Below are positions 7,129-14,423 of a stretch of DNA of 64,000 nt, one piece after another. Positions within the stretch are counted from its first letter, which is position 1. Every line of letters begins with the position of its first letter. Source of the stretch: Coriobacteriaceae bacterium (GTDB lineage: Bacteria > Actinomycetota > Coriobacteriia > Coriobacteriales > Coriobacteriaceae); the NCBI GenBank assembly GCA_902835305.1, contig CADFMD010000006.1:62001-126000 (forward strand), written 5' to 3'. The notes beneath the pieces were generated by a model, which saw only the letters and a program-made list of their open reading frames with translations, was not told where the DNA came from and did not search any database. The position numbers were made by a program, and so were the translations under genes.

Positions 7129-9423
7129 CTAGCGGCGCTTGCGGGTGGCCGTTGCCTTGCGGACGGAGGTCTTCTTGGTCGGAGCCTTTTCCTCGGTCGC
7201 GGCGACGGGGGAGACCGGGGCCTTCTTGGCGGGCTCGGGCTTGGCCTTTACCTCGGCCTTGGGCTCCTCTTTAGCGGCAGCGGACTTGACCTCGGCTGCC
7301 TTCGGCTCAGGCTTGGCCTTTAGTGCGGTCTTGTCCTCGACCTTAGCCTCCGCTTTGGGAGCAGCAGCCTTGGTCGTAGACTTCTTGCCCGTCGTCGTTG
7401 CGCGCTTGCGCGTGGTGGTCTTGGCGGCCGGCTTGGCCTCGACGGTTACCTTGGCCTTGGATTCGGCGGGCGTCTCCTCGACTTTGGCGGCCGGCTTTGT
7501 GGCTACCTTGGTTGTGGCGGCCTTCGTGGTCGTCGATTTCGTTGTTATGGTCTTCTTGGCAGCTGTTGCCTTCTTGGCGGTCGCGGTCGTCTTCTTGGTA
7601 GCGGCCTTGGCCGGTGCCTTTGCCGCAGCCTTAGCCTCGACGGCGTCGGCCTTTACCTCGGGAGCAGCCTCGGCTTCGGCGGCCTTCTTGGCAGCTGCGG
7701 TGGTGCGCTTGCGCGAGGTCGTTTTCTTGACAGCGGTGGTCTTGGTTGCCGTCGCCTTACGAGTCGTGGTCTTCTTGGCCGCAGGCTTCGCAGCGGGCTT
7801 CACCTCGGACTCTGCCTCAGGAGCAGCCTCAGCCTTCACCTCAGACTCGGCCGTAACGGGCTCAGCTTCAACCGGCTTCTCTTCGGCCTTGGGCTCCTCA
7901 GCGGCCACCGGCTCAGCAACAGCCTCAGGCTCGTCGACAACAGCCACCGGGCGCTCGATCTCCGGGTGCATAAAGAAGTACAGGTCCAGATACTTATCGG
8001 CCGAGCGCGTCCAGCTAAAGTCCTGGCTCATGGCCTGCGTTACCAGCTGGTTCCAGGCGTCGCGGTTATCCCAGAACAGACGCGCCGCGCGGAACACGGC
8101 GTCGCCCATCTCGTCGCCGTTAAAGTTGGTAAACGAGAAGCCCGTGCCTTCGCCGGTAAACTCGTTATACGGAATCACCGTGTCCTTCAGACCGCCAGTC
8201 TCGCGAACAATCGGCAGGGTGCCGTAGCGCATGGCGATGATCTGCGACAGGCCGCAGGGCTCAAACTTCGAAGGCATTAGGAACATGTCGGCGGCGGCAT
8301 ACATGCGCTGCGACAGCGCAGGATCGAACTCAATGCGTGCGGCCATGGTACCGGGGTACTTGTCCTGGAAGTAGCGCAGACCGTCCTCGTAGTCGCGGTC
8401 GCCGGTGCCCAGCACCGCCACCTGCACGCCGCCGGCCAGAATGCGGTCGAGCGCGTACATGACCAGGTCCATGCCCTTCTGGCGCGTCAGGCGCGTGACC
8501 ATCACCATAAGCGGACGGTCGTCGCGAACCTCGAGCCCCAGCTCTTCCTGCAGCTTGGCCTTGCATACGGCCTTACCAGAACGGTCCTCCACGGTGTAGT
8601 TGGCGGCAATGCGCTTGTCGGTCGCCGGGTCAAAGCCCGCCACGTCAATGCCATTCAAAATGCCCTGCAGCGCATAGGAGCGCTCGCGCAGCACGCCGTC
8701 CAGGCCCTCGCCAAACTCGGGCGTCTGGATCTCGCTGGCATAGGTTGGGCTCACCGTGGTTATGGCGTCGGCATAGCGCAGGGCGCCCAGCATGTAGTTG
8801 ATGCTGCAGGCGTCGCAACGCAGCTGCGAGGCGGCCGCCGGAATGTGTGCCACACCCAGGATGTCCTCCATCACGGTGTCGCTAAACTGGCCCTGGAACG
8901 CCACGTTGTGGATCGAGAACACGGTCTTGACGCGGTCATACAGCGGCAGGCCCTGGTAAAACTCGCGCAAAAACACGGGCGCAAGTGCCGTCTGCCAGTC
9001 GTTGCAGTGCAGGATGTCACACTCAAAACCGGCCGGCAGGTGCTGCAGACTCTCGGTGATGGCCTTGGAGAAAAACGCGAAGCGCTCGCCGTCATCAAAG
9101 AAGCCGTACGGATAGTCGCGCGCAAAGTAGCGCTCGTTGTCGATGAACATATAGGTGACGCCGTTGTGCTCGAGCTTCTCGAGACCGCAGTACTCATTGC
9201 GCCAGCCCAGGCTCACGTAAAAGTCGGAGAAGTGCTCCATCTGCGCCTTGTACTCGTCCTTGATGGTGGCGTACTTGGGCACCATCACGATAACTTCGGC
9301 GCCGGCGCGCACAAGCGCCGCAGGCAGCGAGCCCGCCACGTCACCCAGGCCACCGGTCTTAACAAACGGTGCGCACTCGGCCGAGGCAAACACGATCTGC
9401 ATCTTTTTGCTGGTTTGTGCCAT
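7129..9423 (-). CDS. glgA: Glycogen synthase with a long Lys/Ala-rich C-terminal tail
   Basis: ADP-glucose-dependent glycogen synthase (GT5). The first 490 residues are a normal GlgA: QIVFASAECAPFVKTGGLGD holds the KTGGL ADP-glucose loop, then DILHCNDWQTAL, FSIHNVAFQG, VTRLTRQKGMD, MPSKFEPCGLSQIIAMRYGT and RETGGLKDTV. About 275 extra residues follow. They first have an acidic Pro/Glu-rich part (EAVAEPVAAEEPKAEEKPVE), then repeated Lys-Lys-Thr-Thr/Lys-Ala-Ala units (KKTTTRKATATKTTAVKK, KKTTATAKKATAAKK) like histone H1 or AlgP tails, ending RKATATRKRR. GlgA is usually about 480 residues. ATG 9423 is preferred to ATG 9435 because GGGAG lies 5 nt before it. Last gene of the glgBPCDA string. Confidence 0.95.
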   Translation of the reverse strand: MAQTSKKMQIVFASAECAPFVKTGGLGDVAGSLPAALVRAGAEVIVMVPKYATIKDEYKAQMEHFSDFYVSLGWRNEYCGLEKLEHNGVTYMFIDNERYFARDYPYGFFDDGERFAFFSKAITESLQHLPAGFECDILHCNDWQTALAPVFLREFYQGLPLYDRVKTVFSIHNVAFQGQFSDTVMEDILGVAHIPAAASQLRCDACSINYMLGALRYADAITTVSPTYASEIQTPEFGEGLDGVLRERSYALQGILNGIDVAGFDPATDKRIAANYTVEDRSGKAVCKAKLQEELGLEVRDDRPLMVMVTRLTRQKGMDLVMYALDRILAGGVQVAVLGTGDRDYEDGLRYFQDKYPGTMAARIEFDPALSQRMYAAADMFLMPSKFEPCGLSQIIAMRYGTLPIVRETGGLKDTVIPYNEFTGEGTGFSFTNFNGDEMGDAVFRAARLFWDNRDAWNQLVTQAMSQDFSWTRSADKYLDLYFFMHPEIERPVAVVDEPEAVAEPVAAEEPKAEEKPVEAEPVTAESEVKAEAAPEAESEVKPAAKPAAKKTTTRKATATKTTAVKKTTSRKRTTAAAKKAAEAEAAPEVKADAVEAKAAAKAPAKAATKKTTATAKKATAAKKTITTKSTTTKAATTKVATKPAAKVEETPAESKAKVTVEAKPAAKTTTRKRATTTGKKSTTKAAAPKAEAKVEDKTALKAKPEPKAAEVKSAAAKEEPKAEVKAKPEPAKKAPVSPVAATEEKAPTKKTSVRKATATRKRR

Positions 9424-9447
9424 ATTGTCTCCCATGTTGCAATTCGA

Positions 9448-9481
9448 GAATAGCCGCCTGGCGCGAACCGGGCGGCTATTC
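9448..9481 (-). other. Intercistronic hairpin glgD/glgA
   Basis: Perfect 11-bp stem GAATAGCCGCC (9448-9458) with GGCGGCTATTC (9471-9481) in the 90-nt gap between glgD and glgA. No T-run follows on the minus strand, so processing, mRNA protection or partial attenuation is more likely than full termination. Confidence 0.7.
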
Positions 9482-9513
9482 TACCTATTACGTGCGATTA
9501 TGCGGTGCCAACG

Positions 9514-10641
9514 TTAGCGCACGATGGTGGTATCGGAAGTTAACGGGGCCTTGCCCAGCACCAGGATGTTCTCGGGCGTACCGCGAAGCTCGGTGTTGGT
9601 GGGGACCACGTTGTTCTTGTCCAGGATGGCGTTCTCAACGCGTGCGCCGCTCTTGATGATGCAGCTCTGGTTGATGATCGAGTTGGTCACCGAAGCTCCT
9701 TCCTCGACCACGACGCCGCGCGACAGGATTGAGTTGCGCACGGTGCCCTTGATGATGCAGCCGGCCGAGATGATCGAGTTGCACGCGTGGCTGCCGGTCG
9801 CATAGCGCGAAGGCGGCACGTCGTGGGCCTTGGTCAGGATCGGGCGCTCGGGGTCAAAGAGCTGGTCGGCGACGGTCTGGTCGAGCAGGTCCATGCTGCG
9901 GCGATACAGCGACTTCTCGCTAAACACGCCCACGACCTCGCCCTTGTACTCGTAGCTGCACACGTCGATGTTGCCAAAGTCGCCCTGGAGTGCCTCGAGC
10001 AGGTCCAGATAGTCGGCGGCCTGGTAGTGGTCGATGATCTCGAGCAGCGTCTCGCGGTTGACGATGCAGCAATCCATAGACGCGTTGTCTCCGTACACGA
10101 CGCCGGCGCTCACGCCCGTCAGGCGGCCGTTCTCGTTAATCTCGAGCTTGGTCTCGTCCTCGACATTGCGCGTGGCCTTGCAGTACACCACGGTCATCTG
10201 GGCACCGGAGTTCTCGTGCGCCTCGATGATGGTGTTGAGGTCCATGTTAAAGATGATGTTGGTGCCCATCATCACGACATAGGGATTCTCCGAGCGCTGG
10301 AACAGCGTCTTGTTGGAGATGATGTCGCGCAGCAGGAAGCGCATGCCGCCCTTGGTGGTGCCATACGCGTTGCCGGGCACCATGAACAGGCCGCCCTTCT
10401 TGCGGTCCAGGCCCCAGTCCTTGCCCGAGCCCACGTGGTCGATCAGCGAACGGTAGTTGCCCGGCATGACGACACCGACGGTCTTGATGCCGGCATTCAT
10501 CATGTTGGACAGCGGGAAGTCGATCAGGCGGTAGCGGCCCAAAAATGGAACGGACGCGATGGGGCGATCCTTGAGCAGCACGCTGCCGTAGGTCGAAGAG
10601 TAGTTAGCGGTGATATAACCGATGGCCTTGCGATTGATCAT
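9514..10641 (-). CDS. glgD: Glucose-1-phosphate adenylyltransferase regulatory-type subunit GlgD
   Basis: A GlgC paralogue that in Firmicutes such as Geobacillus forms the heteromeric ADP-glucose pyrophosphorylase with GlgC. The 375-residue protein has the nucleotidyltransferase fold (PFLGRYRLIDFPLSNMMNAG, VVMPGNYRSLIDHVGSGKDW) and a C-terminal left-handed beta-helix (IISAGCIIKGTVRNSILSRG, ASVTNSIINQSCIIKSGARV). It lacks the GGxGxRL pyrophosphorylase loop that GlgC has: its start reads AIGYITANYSSTYGSVLLKD. This points to a modulating rather than an independent catalytic role. ATG 10641 lies 5 nt after the glgC stop and is preceded by AAGGGGGAA; an upstream in-frame ATG at 10680 would overlap glgC. 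Confidence 0.93.
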   Translation of the reverse strand: MINRKAIGYITANYSSTYGSVLLKDRPIASVPFLGRYRLIDFPLSNMMNAGIKTVGVVMPGNYRSLIDHVGSGKDWGLDRKKGGLFMVPGNAYGTTKGGMRFLLRDIISNKTLFQRSENPYVVMMGTNIIFNMDLNTIIEAHENSGAQMTVVYCKATRNVEDETKLEINENGRLTGVSAGVVYGDNASMDCCIVNRETLLEIIDHYQAADYLDLLEALQGDFGNIDVCSYEYKGEVVGVFSEKSLYRRSMDLLDQTVADQLFDPERPILTKAHDVPPSRYATGSHACNSIISAGCIIKGTVRNSILSRGVVVEEGASVTNSIINQSCIIKSGARVENAILDKNNVVPTNTELRGTPENILVLGKAPLTSDTTIVR

Positions 10642-10645
10642 CGGA

Positions 10646-11794
10646 TCATTCCCCCTTCCCGATAACGACGTCATTTCCAACGACGGCCGTATCCTTGGTG
10701 GTATCGACAGAGCCGAGCTTCACGCCCTCTTCGACCGTGGAGTTCTCGCCCAAAATAGCGCGGCAGATGTGTGCGCCGCTCTTAACGTGCGCACCCGGCA
10801 GCAGCACGGAGTCCTCGACCACGGCGCGCTCCTCGATGATGACATCGGTCGAAAGGATCGAGTGGCGAGCGGTGCCGTAGATCTTGCAGCCGTTGGAGAC
10901 CAGGCAGTCGTCCAGGCGGCCGTCAGGGCCAATGTAGTGCGGCGGACGCGTGGTGATGTTGGACATGATGGGGAAGTGCTTGTCGAACAGATCGAACTCG
11001 GGGTTGTTGCCCAGCAGGTCCATCGAGGTCTCGTGGAAGCTGGCAATGGTGCCGACGTCCTTCCAAAAGCCGTGGAACTCGTAGCTGTACAGGCGCTTGC
11101 CCTCGCCAAGCAGCTTGGGGATGATGTCCTTGCCAAAGTCGTGGCTCGAGCGCTGGTCCAGAGCGTCCTCCTCGAGCGCCTCGATCAGCACGTCGGCCGA
11201 GAAGATGTAGATGCCCATGGACGCGAGGTTCGAATCGGGCTTATCGGGCTTCTCGGTGAACTTGGTGATGCGGCCGTCCTCGGGGTTGGTGGTCAGGATG
11301 CCAAAGCGGCTGGCCTCCTCCCACGGCACGGGCATAACGCTCACCGTGAGGTCGGCGTTGTTCTCAATGTGCGTCTTGAGCATCTTGCGGTAGTCCATGC
11401 GATACAGGTGATCGCCCGAAAGAATCAGGACGTACTTGGGGTCGTTGGCCTTGATGTAGTCCAGGTTCTGCGTGATGGCGTCGGCCGTACCCGCATACCA
11501 GGCGCCGCCGGTCTGCGTCTCGTACGGCGGCAGGATCGACACGCCGCCGTCGCGGCTGTCCAGATCCCACGCCTCACCGGAGCCCACGTAGGCATGCAGC
11601 AGGTAGGGGCGATACTGCGTCAGGACGCCCACCGTGTCGATGCCCGAGTTGGAGCAGTTGGACAGTGAAAAGTCGATAATGCGGAACTTGCCACCAAAGC
11701 TAACCGCCGGCTTGGCGATCTTTTGGGTGAGTGCCCCCAATCGGCTGCCCTGTCCTCCTGCGAGGAGCATCGCGATGCATTCTTTCTTACTCAT
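10646..11794 (-). CDS. glgC: Glucose-1-phosphate adenylyltransferase
   Basis: Makes ADP-glucose from ATP and glucose-1-phosphate, the committed step of glycogen synthesis. The 382-residue protein begins MSKKECIAMLLAGGQGSRLG with the GGxGxRL signature, then KPAVSFGGKFRIIDFSLSNC. It also has WYAGTADAITQNLDYI, LILSGDHLYRMDY and ITKFTEKPDKP (substrate Glu-Lys), and a C-terminal beta-helix (CKIYGTARHSILSTDVIIEE). AAGGAG lies 7 nt before ATG 11794. It follows glgP after a 108-nt gap that contains a strong hairpin and is almost abutting glgD, so the two subunits are probably co-translated. Confidence 0.96.
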   Translation of the reverse strand: MSKKECIAMLLAGGQGSRLGALTQKIAKPAVSFGGKFRIIDFSLSNCSNSGIDTVGVLTQYRPYLLHAYVGSGEAWDLDSRDGGVSILPPYETQTGGAWYAGTADAITQNLDYIKANDPKYVLILSGDHLYRMDYRKMLKTHIENNADLTVSVMPVPWEEASRFGILTTNPEDGRITKFTEKPDKPDSNLASMGIYIFSADVLIEALEEDALDQRSSHDFGKDIIPKLLGEGKRLYSYEFHGFWKDVGTIASFHETSMDLLGNNPEFDLFDKHFPIMSNITTRPPHYIGPDGRLDDCLVSNGCKIYGTARHSILSTDVIIEERAVVEDSVLLPGAHVKSGAHICRAILGENSTVEEGVKLGSVDTTKDTAVVGNDVVIGKGE

Positions 11795-11834
11795 CGATTT
11801 CTCCTTCTGTCATCGATGTTCTTAAACCCATTAG

Positions 11835-11865
11835 CGACGGGCGCGGCGCTCGGTCGCGCCCGTCG
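11835..11865 (-). other. Intercistronic hairpin glgP/glgC
   Basis: Perfect 11-bp GC stem CGACGGGCGCG (11835-11845) with CGCGCCCGTCG (11855-11865), loop 9 nt, between glgP and glgC. No T-run follows on the minus strand. A likely processing or partial termination point that sets different levels of degradative and synthetic enzymes. Confidence 0.7.
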
Positions 11866-11902
11866 AGTAATGCCGTGCTGGCATAAGGGAGCTCGCGCGC
11901 CT

Positions 11903-14329
11903 TTACGCGTGCCAGATCTCGTCGCGGTACTCGCGAATGGTGCGGTCGCTCGAGAACCAGCCGGAGGAGGCGGTGTTGAGCAGGGCCTTGCGGTTCCAGG
12001 TCTCCTGGTCGCCGTAGCTGCCGGTGAGCTTTTCCCAAGCGTCGACGTAGCTGCGGAAGTCCGCCATGACCAGGTCGGGGTCGTTGTTGTTCATGAGCTC
12101 GTTATAGATGCTCTCGAAGTTGCCCGAAAGCCCGGCAAACGTGTTGTCCTTGAGTTCGTCCATCACGCGGCCCAGGCGCTCGCGGTCGCCGTTGAGGGTA
12201 TCCCACGCAAAGTAGCTGTTGGATGCCCAGAGCTGCTCGACCTCGGGGGCGGTCAGGCCAAAGATGGCCTCGTTCTCGCGACCGGCCAGGTCGGCGATCT
12301 CGATGTTGGCGCCGTCGAGGGTGCCCAGCGTAATGGCGCCGTTCATCATGAGCTTCATGTTGGACGTGCCCGAGGCCTCCTTGCCGGCCGTGGAGATCTG
12401 CTCCGAGATCTCGGCGGCGGGGTAGATGAGCTGGGCATTGCTCACACGGAAGTTGGGGATAAAGCAGACCTTCATGACCTCGTTGACACGGGCGTCGTTG
12501 TTGATGACGTCGGCCACGGAGTTAATGAGGCGGATGGTCTCCTTGGCAAAGGTGTAGCTCGAGGCAGCCTTGCCGCTAAAGATGAAGGTCGTCGGCGTCA
12601 CGTGGAAGTTGGGATCGGCGATGCGACGGTTGTAGATGTCCATCACCTTCATGATGTTCATGAGCTGGCGCTTGTAGGCATGGAAGCGCTTTACCTGAAC
12701 ATCGAAGACGGTGTTGGGATCAATGACCAGACCGGTTTCGGCCTTAACGTAGGCGGCCAGACGCTCCTTGTTGGCGCGCTTGGAGGCACCCACGGCCTTC
12801 AGGAACTCGGTGTCGTTTTTAAACTCTTTGAGCTTCTCCAGCTCAAAGGCGTCCTTGAGCCAGCCGTCGCCAATGGCCTCGGTCACGAGCTTGGCGTAAG
12901 TGGGGTTGGCCTCGGCAAAGAAACGACGGTGCGAAATGCCGTTGGTCTTGTTGTTGAACTTCTCGGGCGTCAGGGCATAGAAGTCCTTGAGCACGATGTT
13001 CTTGATGATGTCGGAGTGGATCTTGGCCACGCCGTTGACGCTGTGGCTGCAGATCACAGACAGGTTGGCCATGCGAATCTCGCCGTCCCACAGGATGGCG
13101 GTCTGGCGCAGACGCTCCTGCCAGCCCTCCTGCGTGGTGTCGAACGACTCGTGCCAACGACGGCTGATCTCGTCGATGATCTGGTACACGCGGGGGAGGA
13201 GCTTGGAGAACGTGCCGATGGGCCACTTCTCCAGGGCCTCGGGCAGGATGGTGTGGTTGGTGTAGCTCACGACCTGCGTCACGATGTTCCAGGCGTCGTC
13301 CCACTCGAGCTTCTTCTCGTCGATGAGGATGCGCATGAGCTCGGGGCCGCACATGGCGGGGTGAGTATCGTTGGTGTGGATGGCCACAAACTGCGGCAGC
13401 AGCTCCCAGTTTTCGCCGTGCTCCTTCTCAAAGGTGTCGAGCAGGCTGTAGATGCCGGCCGAAACAAACAGGTACTCCTGCTTCAGGCGCAGCAGACGAC
13501 CGTGCTCGCCGGCGTCGTTGGGGTAGAGGATGGCGCTGATGGCCTCGGCCTCGGCGCGCTCGGCATCGGCCAGGGCATAGTCGCCGCGGTTGAAGGCCTC
13601 CAGGTCAAAGTGCTCCTCGACCGGCTCGGCGGCCCAGACGCGCAGCTTGTTGACGGTCTCGCCGGCATAGCCCACAACGGGGATGTCATAAGGGACGGCC
13701 AGGATGTCCTGCGTATCCACCGTGCGGTAGAACGTGCGGCCGTTCTCCTCAAAGCCCTCGACGCGGCCGCCAAACTTGATGGTCACGGCCTTGTCCTGAC
13801 GACGGACCTCCCAGGGATAGCCGTGGGTGAGCCACTCGTCGGTGGCCTCGACCTGGCTGCCGTTGACGATCTCCTGCTTAAACAGGCCGTAGCGGTAGCG
13901 CATGCCGTTGCCGTAGCCGGCAATGCCCTCGGCTGCCATCGAATCCAAGAAGCACGCGGCCAGACGGCCCAGGCCACCGTTACCCAGTGCCGGATCGGGC
14001 TCCTGGTTCTCGATGACGGACAGATCAAAGCCCATGTCGTCGAGCGCCTCGGCGACCATGTCGCGCACGCCAAAGTTGAGCAGGTAGTTGTCGAGCAGGC
14101 GGCCGATCAAAAACTCGATCGAGAAGTAGTACACGCGCTTCTTGCCCTCGGCGGTGGCGCGGGCGTCACTCTTGGTGGCGACGGTGCGTGCCTTCTCGGC
14201 CACGAGCTTGGCCAGGGCGTTAAAGCGGTCCAGGTCGCTGGCGGCCTCGACGCTCTTGCCGCTGATGCTCATGACGGCATCGCGATAGAGTTCGGTAAAC
14301 TCCTGCTTGTTGTCGAAGATCTTATTCAT
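11903..14329 (-). CDS. glgP: Glycogen/maltodextrin phosphorylase
   Basis: GT35 phosphorylase that releases glucose-1-phosphate from the non-reducing ends of glycogen or maltodextrin using PLP. It has 808 residues, the normal length. Visible motifs: YFSIEFLIGRLLDNYLLNFG, EPDPALGNGGLGRLAACFLD (the glycine-rich substrate loop), AIHTNDTHPAM, NKTNGISHRRFF, QVKRFHAYKRQLMNI and the PLP lysine segment GTSNMKLMMNGAITLGTLDG. AAAGGA precedes ATG 14329. It is encoded between glgB and glgC, so degradation and synthesis share one operon. Confidence 0.96.
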   Translation of the reverse strand: MNKIFDNKQEFTELYRDAVMSISGKSVEAASDLDRFNALAKLVAEKARTVATKSDARATAEGKKRVYYFSIEFLIGRLLDNYLLNFGVRDMVAEALDDMGFDLSVIENQEPDPALGNGGLGRLAACFLDSMAAEGIAGYGNGMRYRYGLFKQEIVNGSQVEATDEWLTHGYPWEVRRQDKAVTIKFGGRVEGFEENGRTFYRTVDTQDILAVPYDIPVVGYAGETVNKLRVWAAEPVEEHFDLEAFNRGDYALADAERAEAEAISAILYPNDAGEHGRLLRLKQEYLFVSAGIYSLLDTFEKEHGENWELLPQFVAIHTNDTHPAMCGPELMRILIDEKKLEWDDAWNIVTQVVSYTNHTILPEALEKWPIGTFSKLLPRVYQIIDEISRRWHESFDTTQEGWQERLRQTAILWDGEIRMANLSVICSHSVNGVAKIHSDIIKNIVLKDFYALTPEKFNNKTNGISHRRFFAEANPTYAKLVTEAIGDGWLKDAFELEKLKEFKNDTEFLKAVGASKRANKERLAAYVKAETGLVIDPNTVFDVQVKRFHAYKRQLMNIMKVMDIYNRRIADPNFHVTPTTFIFSGKAASSYTFAKETIRLINSVADVINNDARVNEVMKVCFIPNFRVSNAQLIYPAAEISEQISTAGKEASGTSNMKLMMNGAITLGTLDGANIEIADLAGRENEAIFGLTAPEVEQLWASNSYFAWDTLNGDRERLGRVMDELKDNTFAGLSGNFESIYNELMNNNDPDLVMADFRSYVDAWEKLTGSYGDQETWNRKALLNTASSGWFSSDRTIREYRDEIWHA

Positions 14330-14339
14330 ACGTTCCTTT

Positions 14340-14423
14340 CCCCCGGGGATGGTTCCCCCGGAACGGTTATGACTTGTATCCTACGCCCCGGTGGGGCGGG
14401 TAATTACAGTGGTAACGCCTTTG
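14340..14423 (-). other. glgB/glgP junction with short GC hairpins
   Basis: The gap contains CGCCCC/GGGGCG (about 14383-14398) and CCGGGG/CCCCGG (about 14343-14361) mini-hairpins and no T-run on the minus strand. Like the other glg junctions, it is structured but does not look like a full terminator. Confidence 0.45.

Noticed and set aside
7129..8000. Tail region of glgA read as a separate gene or frameshift product
   Set aside because: The frame is continuous with the GlgA catalytic domain and there is no internal stop or ribosome site; it is a genuine C-terminal extension.
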